64,000 nucleotides of DNA from NCBI GenBank assembly GCA_947396885.1, contig OX377202.1:111556221-111620220 (forward strand), read 5' to 3'. Origin of the DNA: Heligmosomoides polygyrus polygyrus (Eukaryota > Nematoda > Chromadorea > Rhabditida > Heligmosomidae). Within the stretch, counting starts at the first letter, position 1, and each line of letters starts with the position of its first letter. A model generated the notes under the pieces. The model ran no database searches and had not been told where the DNA came from. It saw only the letters and a list, made by a program, of their open reading frames with translations. This document shows, in pieces, positions 27,128 through 39,900 of this stretch. A program made the translations under genes and the position numbers.

Positions 27128-27949
27128 AGTAAGAAGTTCTAGCAGCGCTCCAAAGCACAGCGACGTACCTTGAGAACGGGCAAAGTTATAGCGGTGCGAA
27201 TATGCAGGTTAGGTTTGAGTGACAGGATTTTTTCCGAATTCAGTCGACCACTGCGGTGAGACCCGGAAAGCTACCAGCCCGAAAATGCGAAGGTGAGCAG
27301 AGTTGTGAAGGTTCTTCACACCGACATGATCACAACTCTCCACCTTCCTATATTGTCTTAACCCAAGCTGCCGTTTTAGGGCGACGGACTTAGCGGCTGA
27401 AGCTTCTTCCGCCCTTGCTCGCCGACATTTGAGTATTCGACGCTTGCAACAATAACATTTTATTTAGCTCGAAAAGCTCTATCGAACGGTGTCAATCTCG
27501 ACCAATTTCGGAAAAACTGATTTTTTGACAATTTCCCATCGAGGACGAGCACGAGCTAAGCCGAGCCTGTGCTGACGACGACGTCACAGAAAACCAATTT
27601 TTTCAAATTTTACCAATTTGGGTACCGTTCGGTAGAGTTTTTGATAGCGAATTGAACGGTTTCATTTATAGTAGCGAGAAGTGTAATCTGAGCGAGTAAG
27701 GGCGCGGAGAACATCGACCGTTGATGTGCCAAATTGCACGCGCGGGCGTGTTTGGAGGACAACAACTCCGTCAAGCTTGAATCCTTCCGGCAACAGCTTG
27801 TGGGTTTTGTAGTCAGTAAGAAGTTCTAGTAGCGCTCCAAAGCACAGAGACGTAGCTCAAGGAGGGGCAAAGTTATAGCGGTGAGAATATGCAGGTTAGG
27901 CTTGACGACAGGATTTTTTCCGAATTCAGTCGACCACTGCGGTGAGACC

Positions 27950-30484
27950 CGGAAAGCTACGAGCCCGAAAATGCGAAGGTGAGCAGAGTTGTGAAGGTTC
28001 TTCACACCGACATGATCACAACTCTCCACCTTCCAATATTGTCTTAACCCAAGCTGCCGTTTTAGGGCCACGGACTTAGCGGCTGAAGATTCTTCCGCCC
28101 TTGCTCGCCCACATTTGAGTATTCGACGCTTGCAACAATGCGATTTTGTTTAGCTCAAAAAGCTCTATCGAACGGTGTCAATCTCGACCAATTTCGGAAA
28201 AACTGATTTTTTGACAATTTCCCATCGAGGACCAGCACGAGCTAAGCCGAGCCTGTGCTGACGACGACGTCACAGAAAACCAATGTTTTCAAATTTCGCC
28301 ATGTTGGGTACCGTTCGGTAGAGTTTTTGATAGCGAACTGAACGGTTTCATTTATAGTAGCGAGAAGTGTAATCTGAGCGAGTAAGGGCGCGGAGAACAT
28401 CGACCGTTGATGTGCCAAATTGCACGCGCGGGCGTGTTAGGAGGACAACAACTCCGTCAAGCTTGAATCCTTCCGGCAACAGCTTGTGGGTTTTGTAGCC
28501 AGTAAAATGGTCTACGAGCGCTCTAAAGCACAGCGACGTACCTTGAGAACGGGCAGAGTTATAGCGGTGCGAATATGCAGGTTAGGTTTGAGTGACAGGA
28601 TTTTTTCCGAATTCAGTCGACCACTGCGGTGAGACCCGGAAAGCTACCAGCCCGAAAATGCGAAGGTGAGCAGAGTTGTGAAGGTTCTTCACACCGACAT
28701 GATCACAACCCTCCACCTTCCTATATTGTCTTAACCCAAGCTGCCGTTTTAGGGCGACGGACTTAGCGGCTGAAGCTTCTTCCGCCCTTGCTCGCCGACA
28801 TTTGAGTATTCGACACTTGCAACAATAAGATTTTGTTTAGCTCAAAAAGCTCTATCGAACGGTACTAATCTCGACCAATTTCGGAAAAACTGATTTTTTG
28901 ACAATTTCCCATCGAGGACGAGCACGAGCTAAGCCGAGCCTGTGCTGACGACGACGTCACAGAAAACCAATTTTTTCAAATTTTACCAATTTGGGTACCG
29001 TTCGGTAGAGTTTTTGATAGCGAATTGAACGGTTTCATTTATAGTAGCGAGAAGTGTAATCTGAGCGAGTAAGGGCGCGGAGAATATCGACCGTTGATGT
29101 GCCAAATTACACGCGAGGGCGTGTTTGGAGCACAACAACTTCGTCAAGCTTGAATCCTTCCGGCAACAGCTTGTGGGTTTTGTAGTCAGTAAAATGGTCT
29201 ACGAGCGCTCTAAAGCACAGCGACGTACCTTGAGAACGGGCAAAGTTATAGCGGTGCGAATATGCAGGTTAGGTTTGAGTGACAGGATTTTTTCCGAATT
29301 CAGTCGACCACTGCGGTGAGACCCGGAAAGCTACGAGCCCGAAAATGCGAAGGTGAGCAGAGTTGTGAAGGTTCTTCACACCGACATGATCACAACTCTC
29401 CACCTTCCAATATTGTCTTAACCCAAGCTGCCGTTTTAGGGCCACGGACTTAGCGGCTGAAGATTCTTCCGCCCTTGCTCGCCCACATTTGAGTATTCGA
29501 CGCTTGCAACAATGCGATTTTGTTTAGCTCAAAAAGCTCTATCGAACGGTGTCAATCTCGACCAATTTCGGAAAAACTGATTTTTTGACAATTTCCCATC
29601 GAGGACCAGCACGAGCTAAGCCGAGCCTGTGCTGACGACGACGTCACAGAAAACCAATGTTTTCAAATTTCGCCATGTTGGGTACCGTTCGGTAGAGTTT
29701 TTGATAGCGAACTGAACGGTTTCATTTATAGTAGCGAGAAGTGTAATCTGAGCGAGTAAGGGCGCGGAGAACATCGACCGTTGATGTGCCAAATTGCACG
29801 CGCGGGCGTGTTAGGAGGACAACAACTCCGTCAAGCTTGAATCCTTCCGGCAACAGCTTGTGGGTTTTGTAGCCAGTAAAATGGTCTACGAGCGCTCTAA
29901 AGCACAGCGACGTACCTTGAGAACGGGCAGAGTTATAGCGGTGCGAATATGCAGGTTAGGTTTGAGTGACAGGATTTTTTCCGAATTCAGTCGACCACTG
30001 CGGTGAGACCCGGAAAGCTACCAGCCCGAAAATGCGAAGGTGAGCAGAGTTGTGAAGGTTCTTCACACCGACATGATCACAACCCTCCACCTTCCTATAT
30101 TGTCTTAACCCAAGCTGCCGTTTTAGGGCGACGGACTTAGCGGCTGAAGCTTCTTCCGCCCTTGCTCGCCGACATTTGAGTATTCGACACTTGCAACAAT
30201 AAGATTTTGTTTAGCTCAAAAAGCTCTATCGAACGGTACTAATCTCGACCAATTTCGGAAAAACTGATTTTTTGACAATTTCCCATCGAGGACGAGCACG
30301 AGCTAAGCCGAGCCTGTGCTGACGACGACGTCACAGAAAACCAATTTTTTCAAATTTTACCAATTTGGGTACCGTTCGGTAGAGTTTTTGATAGCGAATT
30401 GAACGGTTTCATTTATAGTAGCGAGAAGTGTAATCTGAGCGAGTAAGGGCGCGGAGAATATCGACCGTTGATGTGCCAAATTAC
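27950..30484. repeat. 1374-bp satellite dimer in two copies
   Basis: The segment 27950-29110 reappears at 29324-30484. Both copies hold CACCTTCCAATATTG, CATGATCACAACCCTCC and the rare TTCGACACTTGCAAC (28812 and 30186) with GGTACTAATCTCGACC. They diverge at 29115/30489, where one has CACGCGAGGGCG and the other CACGCGCGGGCG. Confidence 0.8.
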
Positions 30485-33400
30485 ACGCGCGGGCGTGTTT
30501 GGAGCACAACAACTCCGTCAAGCTTGAATCCTTCCGGCAACAGCTTGTGGGTTTTGTAGTCAGTAAAATGGTCTACGAGCGCTCTAAAGCACAGCGACGT
30601 AGCTCAAGGAGGGGCAAAGTTATAGCGGTGAGAATATGCAGGTTAGGCTTGAGCGACAGGATTTTTTCCAAATTCAGTCGACCACTGCGGTGAGACGCGG
30701 AAAGCTAACGGCCTAAATGTGCGTAGGTGAGCAGAAGGATGAAGGTTCTTCACAACGGTATGATCAAAACTCTCCACCTCCCTATATTGCCTTAACCCAA
30801 GCTGTCGTTTTAGGGCGACGGACTTAGCGGCTGAAGCTTGTTCCGCCCTTGCTCGCCGACATTTGAGTATTCGACGCTTGCATCAATACGATTTTGTTTA
30901 GCTCAAAAAGCTCTATCGAACGGTGTCAATCTCGACCAATTTCGGAAAAACTGATTTTTTGACAATTTCCCATCGAGGACGAGCACGAGCTAAGCCGAGC
31001 CTGTGCTGGCGACGACGTCACAGAAAACCAATATTTTCAAATTTCGCTATGTTGGGAACCATTCGATAGCGCTTTTGATGAAGAATTGAAAGGTTTTACT
31101 TAGGGTAGCGAGAATTGTAATCTGAGCGAGTAAGGGCGCGGAGAACATCGACCGTTGATGTGCCAAATTGCACGCGCGGGCGTGTTTGGAGGACAACAAC
31201 TCCGTCAAGCTTGAATCCTTCCGGCAACAGCTTGTGGGTTTTGTAGTCAGTAAGAAGTTCTAGTAGCGCTCCAAAGCACAGAGACGTAGCTCAAGGAGGG
31301 GCAAAGTTATAGCGGTGAGAATATGCAGGTTAGGCTTGACGACAGGATTTTTTCCGAATTCAGTCGACCACTGCGGTGAGACCCGGAAAGCTACGAGCCC
31401 GAAAATGCGAAGGTGAGCAGAGTTGTGAAGGTTCTTCACACCGACATGATCACAACTCTCCACCTTCCTATATTGTCTTAACCCAAGCTGCCGTTTTAGG
31501 GCCACGGACTTAGCGGCTGAAGATTCTTCCGCCCTTGCTCGCCCACATTTGAGTATTCGACGCTTGCAACAATAAGATTTTGTTTAGCTCAAAAAGCTCT
31601 ATCGAACCGTGTCAATTTCGACCAATTTCGGAAGAACTGATTTTTTGACAATTTCCCATCGAGGACGAGCACGAGCTAAGCCGAGCCTGTGCTGGCGACG
31701 ACGTCACAGAAAACCAATATTTTCAAATTTCGCTATGTTGGGAACCATTCGATAGCGCTTTTGATGTAGAATTGAAAGGTTTTACTTAGGGTAGCGAGAA
31801 TTGTAATCTGAGCGAGTAAGGGCGCGGAGAACATCGACCGTTGATGTGCCAAATTGCACGCGCGGGCGTGTTAGGAGGACAACAACTCCGTCAAGCTTGA
31901 ATCCTTCCGGCAACAGCTTGTGGGTTTTGTAGTCAGTAAAATGGTCTACGAGCGCTCTAAAGCACAGCGACGTACCTTGAGAACGGGCAGAGTTATAGCG
32001 GTGCGAATATGCAGGTTAGGTTTGAGTGACAGGATTTTTTCCGAATTCAGTCGACCACTGCGGTGAGACCCGGAAAGCTACCAGCCCGAAAATGCGAAGG
32101 TGAGCAGAGTTGTGAAGGTTCTTCACACCGACATGATCACAACCCTCCACCTTCCTATATTGTCTTAACCCAAGCTGCCGTTTTAGGGCGACGGACTTAG
32201 CGGCTGAAGCTTCTTCCGCCCTTGCTCGCCGACATTTGAGTATTCGACACTTGCAACAATAAGATTTTGTTTAGCTCAAAAAGCTCTATCGAACGGTACT
32301 AATCTCGACCAATTTCGGAAAAACTGATTTTTTGACAATTTCCCATCGAGGACGAGCACGAGCTAAGCCGAGCCTGTGCTGACGACGACGTCACAGAAAA
32401 CCAATTTTTTCAAATTTTACCAATTTGGGTACCGTTCGGTAGAGTTTTTGATAGCGAATTGAACGGTTTCATTTATAGTAGCGAGAAGTGTAATCTGAGC
32501 GAGTAAGGGCGCGGAGAATATCGACCGTTGATGTGCCAAATTACACGCGCGGGCGTGTTTGGAGCACAACAACTCCGTCAAGCTTGAATCCTTCCGGCAA
32601 CAGCTTGTGGGTTTTGTAGTCAGTAAAATGGTCTACGAGCGCTCTAAAGCACAGCGACGTAGCTCAAGGAGGGGCAAAGTTATAGCGGTGAGAATATGCA
32701 GGTTAGGCTTGAGCGACAGGATTTTTTCCAAATTCAGTCGACCACTGCGGTGAGACGCGGAAAGCTAACGGCCTAAATGTGCGTAGGTGAGCAGAAGGAT
32801 GAAGGTTCTTCACAACGGTATGATCAAAACTCTCCACCTCCCTATATTGCCTTAACCCAAGCTGTCGTTTTAGGGCGACGGACTTAGCGGCTGAAGCTTG
32901 TTCCGCCCTTGCTCGCCGACATTTGAGTATTCGACGCTTGCATCAATACGATTTTGTTTAGCTCAAAAAGCTCTATCGAACGGTGTCAATCTCGACCAAT
33001 TTCGGAAAAACTGATTTTTTGACAATTTCCCATCGAGGACGAGCACGAGCTAAGCCGAGCCTGTGCTGGCGACGACGTCACAGAAAACCAATATTTTCAA
33101 ATTTCGCTATGTTGGGAACCATTCGATAGCGCTTTTGATGAAGAATTGAAAGGTTTTACTTAGGGTAGCGAGAATTGTAATCTGAGCGAGTAAGGGCGCG
33201 GAGAACATCGACCGTTGATGTGCCAAATTGCACGCGCGGGCGTGTTTGGAGGACAACAACTCCGTCAAGCTTGAATCCTTCCGGCAACAGCTTGTGGGTT
33301 TTGTAGTCAGTAAGAAGTTCTAGTAGCGCTCCAAAGCACAGAGACGTAGCTCAAGGAGGGGCAAAGTTATAGCGGTGAGAATATGCAGGTTAGGCTTGAC

Positions 33401-33990
33401 GACAGGATTTTTTCCGAATTCAGTCGACCACTGCGGTGAGACCCGGAAAGCTACGAGCCCGAAAATGCGAAGGTGAGCAGAGTTGTGAAGGTTCTTCACA
33501 CCGACATGATCACAACTCTCCACCTTCCTATATTGTCTTAACCCAAGCTGCCGTTTTAGGGCCACGGACTTAGCGGCTGAAGATTCTTCCGCCCTTGCTC
33601 GCCCACATTTGAGTATTCGACGCTTGCAACAATAAGATTTTGTTTAGCTCAAAAAGCTCTATCGAACCGTGTCAATTTCGACCAATTTCGGAAGAACTGA
33701 TTTTTTGACAATTTCCCATCGAGGACGAGCACGAGCTAAGCCGAGCCTGTGCTGGCGACGACGTCACAGAAAACCAATATTTTCAAATTTCGCTATGTTG
33801 GGAACCATTCGATAGCGCTTTTGATGTAGAATTGAAAGGTTTTACTTAGGGTAGCGAGAATTGTAATCTGAGCGAGTAAGGGCGCGGAGAACATCGACCG
33901 TTGATGTGCCAAATTGCACGCGCGGGCGTGTTAGGAGGACAACAACTCCGTCAAGCTTGAATCCTTCCGGCAACAGCTTGTGGGTTTTGT
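29880..33990. repeat. 2060-bp satellite trimer duplicated in tandem
   Basis: Two adjacent copies (about 29880-31935 and 31936-33990) share TTCGACACTTGC (30186 and 32246), a hybrid monomer joining GTCTACGAGCG to the CTCAAGGAGGGG haplotype (about 30570 and 32630), TTTTTTCCAAATTCAG (about 30663 and 32723), and GATGTAGAATTG (about 31767 and 33827). The offset is exactly three monomers. Confidence 0.85.
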
Positions 33991-36900
33991 AGTCAGTAAG
34001 AAGTTCTAGTAGCGCTCCAAAGCACAGAGACGTAGCTCAAGGAGGGGCAAAGTTATAGCGGTGAGAATATGCAGGTTAGGCTTGACGACAGGATTTTTTC
34101 CGAATTCAGTCGACCACTGCGGTGAGACCCGGAAAGCTACCAGCCCGAAAATGCGAAGGTGAGCAGAGTTGTGAAGGTTCTTCACACCGACATGATCACA
34201 ACTCTCCACCTTCCTATATTGTCTTAACCCAAGCTGCCGTTTTAGGGCCACGGACTTAGCGGCTGAAGATTCTTCCGCCCTTGCTCGCCCACATTTGAGT
34301 ATTCGACGCTTGCAACAATAAGATTTTGTTTAGCTCAAAAAGCTCTATCGAACGGTGTCAATCTCGACCAATTTCGGAAGAACTGATTTTTTGACAATTT
34401 CCCATCGAGGACGAGCACGAGCTAAGCCGAGCCTGTGCTGACGACGACGTCACAGAAAACCAATTTTTTCAAATTTTACCAATTTGGGTACCGTTCGGTA
34501 GAGTTTTTGATAGCGAATTGAACGGTTTCATTTATAGTAGCGAGAAGTGTAATCTGAGCGAGTAAGGGCGCGGAGATTATCGACCGTTGATGTGCCAAAT
34601 TACACGCGCGGGCGTGTTTGGAGCACAACAACTCCGTCAAGCTTGAATCCTTCCGGCAACAGCTTGTGGGTTTTGTAGTCAGTAAGAAGTTCTAGTAGCG
34701 CTCCAAAGCACAGAGACGTAGCTCAAGGAGGGGCAAAGTTATAGCGGTGAGAATATGCAGGTTAGGCTTGAGCGACAGGATTTTTTCCGAATTCAGTCGA
34801 CCACTGCGGTGAGACGCGGAAAGCTAACGGCCTAAATGTGCGTAGGTGAGCAGAAGGATGAAGGTTCTTCACATCGGTATGATCAAAACTCTCCACCTCC
34901 CTATATTGCCTTAACCCAAGCTGTCGTTTTAGGGCGACGGACTTAGCGGCTGAAGCTTGTTCCGCCCTTGCTCGCCGACATTTGAGTATTCGACGCTTGC
35001 ATCAATAAGATTTTGTTTAGCTCAAAAAGCTCTATCGAACGGTGTCAATCTCGACCAATTTCGGAAAAACTGATTTTTTGACAATTTCCCATCGAGGACC
35101 AGTACGAGCTAAGCCGAGCCTGTGCTGGCGACGACGTCACAGAAAACCAATATTTTCAAATTTCGCCATGTTGGGAACCATTCGATAGCGCTTTTGATGA
35201 AGAATTGAAAGGTTTTACTTAGGGTAGCGAGAATTGTAATCTGAGCGAGTAAGGGTGCGGAGAACATCGACCGTTGATGTGCCAAATTGCACGCGCGGGC
35301 GTGTTTGGAGGACAACAACTCCGTCAAGCTTGAATCCTTCCGGCAACAGCTTGTGGGTTTTGTATTTAGTAAGAAGTTCTAGTAGCGCTCCAAAGCACAG
35401 GGACGTAGCTCAAGGACGGGCAAAGTTATAGCGGTGAGAATATGCAGGTTAGGCTTGACGACAGGATTTTTTCCGAATTCAGTCGACCACTGCGGTGAGA
35501 CCCGGAAAGCTACGAGCCCGAAAATGCGAAGGTGAGCAGAGTTGTGAAGGTTCTTCACACCGACATGATCAAAACTCTCCACCTCCCTATATTGCCTTAA
35601 CCCAAGCTGTCGTTTTAGGGCGACGGACTTAGCGGCTGAAGCTTGTTCCGCCCTTGCTCGCCGACATTTGAGTATTCGACGCTTGCATCAATACGATTTT
35701 GTTTAGCTCAAAAAGCTCTATCGAACGGTGTCAATCTCGACCAATTTCGGAAAAACTGATTTTTTGACAATTTCCCATCGAGGACCAGCACGAGCTAAGC
35801 CGAGCCTGTGCTGACGACGACGTCACAGAAAACCAATGTTTTCAAATTTCGCCATGTTGGGAACCATTCGATAGCGCTTTTGATGAAGAATTGAGAGGTT
35901 TTACTTAGGGTAGCGAGAATTGTAATCTGAGCGAGTAAGGGCGCGGAGAACATCGACCGTTGATGTGCCAAATTGCACGCGCGGGCGTGTTAGGAGGACA
36001 ACAACTCCGTCAAGCTTGAATCCTTCCGGCAACAGCTTGTGGGTTTTGTAGCCAGTAAAATGGTCTACGAGCGCTCTAAAGCACAGCGACGTACCTTGAG
36101 AACGGGCAGAGTTATAGCGGTGCGAATATGCAGGTTAGGTTTGAGTGACAGGATTTTTTCCGAATTCAGTCGACCACTGCGGTGAGACGCGGAAAGCTAA
36201 CGGCCTAAATGTGCGTAGGTGAGCAGAAGGATGAAGGTTCTTCACATCGGTATGATCAAAACTCTCCACCTCCCTATATTGCCTTAACCCAAGCTGTCGT
36301 TTTAGGGCGACGGACTTAGCGGCTGAAGCTTGTTCCGCCCTTGCTCGCCGACATTTGAGTATTCGACGCTTGCATCAATACGATTTTGTTTAGCTCAAAA
36401 AGCTCTATCGAACGGTGTCAATCTCGACCAATTTCGGAAAAACTGATTTTTTGACAATTTCCCATCGAGGACCAGCACGAGCTAAGCCGAGCCTGTGCTG
36501 ACGACGACGTCACAGAAAACCAATGTTTTCAAATTTCGCCATGTTGGGAACCATTCGATAGCGCTTTTGATGAAGAATTGAGAGGTTTTACTTAGGGTAG
36601 CGAGAATTGTAATCTGAGCGAGTAAGGGTGCGGAGAACATCGACCGTTGATGTGCCAAATTGCACGCGCGGGCGTGTTTGGAGGACAACAACTCCGTCAA
36701 GCTTGAATCCTTCCGGCAACAGCTTGTGGGTTTTGTAGTCAGTAAGAAGTTCTAGTAGCGCTCCAAAGCACAGCGATGTACCTTGAGAACGGGCAAAGTT
36801 ATAGCGGTGCGAATATGCAGGTTAGGTTTGAGTGACAGGATTTTTTCCGAATTCAGTCGACCACTGCGGTGAGACCCGGAAAGCTAACGGCCTAAATGTG

Positions 36901-39900
36901 CGTAGGTGAGCAGAAGGATGAAGGTTCTTCACATCGGTATGATCAAAACTCTCCACCTCCCTATATTGCCTTAACCCAAGCTGTCGTTTTAGGGCGACGG
37001 ACTTAGCGGCTGAAGCTTGTTCCGCCCTTGCTCGCCGACATTTGAGTATTCGACGCTTGCATCAATAAGATTTTGTTTAGCTCAAAAGGCTCTATCGAAC
37101 GGTGTCAATCTCGACCAATTTCGGAAAAACTGATTTTTTGACAATTTCCCATCGAGGACCAGCACGAGCTAAGCCGAGCCTGTGCTGACGACGACGTCAC
37201 AGAAAACCAATGTTTTCAAATTTCGCCATGTTGGGAACCATTCGATAGCGCTTTTGATGAAGAATTGAGAGGTTTTACTTAGGGTAGCGAGAATTGTAAT
37301 CTGAGCGAGTAAGGGCGCGGAGAACATCGACCGTTGATGTGCCAAATTGCACGCGCGGGCGTGTTAGGAGGACAACAACTCCGTCAAGCTTGAATCCTTC
37401 CGGCAACAGCTTGTGGGTTTTGTAGCCAGTAAAATGGTCTACGAGCGCTCTAAAGCACAGCGACGTACCTTGAGAACGGGCAGAGTTATAGCGGTGCGAA
37501 TATGCAGGTTAGGTTTGAGTGACAGGATTTTTTCCGAATTCAGTCGACCACTGCGGTGAGACCCGGAAAGCTACCAGCCCGAAAATGCGAAGGTGAGCAG
37601 AGTTGTGAAGGTTCTTCACACCGACATGATCACAACTCTCCATCTTCCTATATTGTCTTAACCCAAGCTGCCGTTTTAGGGCGACGGACTTAGCGGCTGA
37701 AGCTTCTTCCGCCCTTGCTCGCCCACATTTGAGTATTCGACGCTTGCAACAATGCGATTTTGTTTAGCTCAAAAAGCTCTATCGAACGGTGTCAATCTCG
37801 ACCAATTTCGGAAAAACTGATTTTTTGACAATTTCCCATCGAGGACGAGCACGAGCTAAGCCGAGCCTGTGCTGACGACGACGTCACAGAAAACCAATTT
37901 TTTCAAATTTTACCAATTTGGGTACCGTTCGGTAGAGTTTTTGATAGCGAATTGAACGGTTTCATTTATAGTAGCGAGAAGTGTAATCTGAGCGAGTAAG
38001 GGCGCGGAGATTATCGACCGTTGATGTGCCAAATTACACGCGCGGGCGTGTTTGGAGCACAACAACTCCGTCAAGCTTGAATCCTTCCGGCAACAGCTTG
38101 TGGGTTTTGTAGTCAGTAAGAAGTTCTAGTAGCGCTCCAAAGCACAGAGACGTAGCTCAAGGAGGGGCAAAGTTATAGCGGTGAGAATATGCAGGTTAGG
38201 CTTGACGACAGGATTTTTTCCGAATTCAGTCGACCACTGCGGTGAGACCCGGAAAGCTACGAGCCCGAAAATGCGAAGGTGAGCAGAGTTGTGAAGGTGC
38301 TTCACACCGACATGATCACAACTCTCCACCTTCCTATATTGTCTTAACCCAAGCTGCCGTTTTAGGGCCACGGACTTAGCGGCTGAAGATTCTTCCGCCC
38401 TTGCTCGCCCACATTTGAATATTCGACGCTTGCAACAATGCGATTTTGTTTAGCTCAAAAAGCTCTATCGAACCGTGTCAATCTCGACCAATTTCGGAAG
38501 AACTGATTTTTTGACAATTTCCCATCGAGGACGAGCACGAGCTAAGCCGAGCCTGTGCTGGCGACGACGTCACAGAAAACCAATATTTTCAAATTTCGCT
38601 ATGTTGGGAACCATTCGATAGCGCTTTTGATAAAGAATTGAAAGGTTTTACTTAGGGTAGCGAGAATTGTAATCTGAGCGAGTAAGGGCGCGGAGAACAT
38701 CGACCGTTGATGTGCCAAATTGCACGCGCGGGCGTGTTAGGAGGACAACAACTCCGTCAAGCTTGAATCCTTCCGGCAACAGCTTGTGGGTTTTGTAGCC
38801 AGTAAAATGGTCTACGAGCGCTCTAAAGCACAGCGACGTACCTTGAGAACGGGCAGAGTTATAGCGGTGCGAATATGCAGGTTAGGTTTGAGTGACAGGA
38901 TTTTTTCCGAATTCAGTCGACCACTGCGGTGAGACCCGGAAAGCTACCAGCCCGAAAATGCGAAGGTGAGCAGAGTTGTGAAGGTTCTTCACACCGACAT
39001 GATCACAACTCTCCATCTTCCTATATTGTCTTAACCCAAGCTGCCGTTTTAGGGCGACGGACTTAGCGGCTGAAGCTTCTTCCGCCCTTGCTCGCCCACA
39101 TTTGAGTATTCGACGCTTGCAACAATAAGATTTTGTTTAGCTCAAAAAGCTCTATCGAACGGTGTCAATCTCGACCAATTTCGGAAAAACTGATTTTTTG
39201 ACAATTTCCCATCGAGGACGAGCACGAGCTAAGCCGAGCCTGTGCTGACGACGACGTCACAGAAAACCAATTTTTTCAAATTTTACCAATTTGGGTACCG
39301 TTCGGTAGAGTTTTTGATAGCGAATTGAACGGTTTCATTTATAGTAGCGAGAAGTGTAATCTGAGCGAGTAAGGGCGCGGAGATTATCGACCGTTGATGT
39401 GCCAAATTACACGCGCGGGCGTGTTTGGAGCACAACAACTCCGTCAAGCTTGAATCCTTCCGGCAACAGCTTGTGGGTTTTGTAGTCAGTAAGAAGTTCT
39501 AGTAGCGCTCCAAAGCACAGAGACGTAGCTCAAGGAGGGGCAAAGTTATAGCGGTGAGAATATGCAGGTTAGGCTTGACGACAGGATTTTTTCCGAATTC
39601 AGTCGACCACTGCGGTGAGACCCGGAAAGCTACGAGCCCGAAAATGCGAAGGTGAGCAGAGTTGTGAAGGTTCTTCACACCGACATGATCAAAACTCTCC
39701 ACCTTCCTATATTGTCTTAACCCAAGCTGCCGTTTTAGGGCCACGGACTTAGCGGCTGAAGATTCTTCCGCCCTTGCTCGCCCACATTTGAGTATTCGAC
39801 GCTTGCAACAATGCGATTTTGTTTAGCTCAAAAAGCTCTATCGAACGGTGTCAATCTCGACCAATTTCGGAAAAACTGATTTTTTGACAATTTCCCATCG

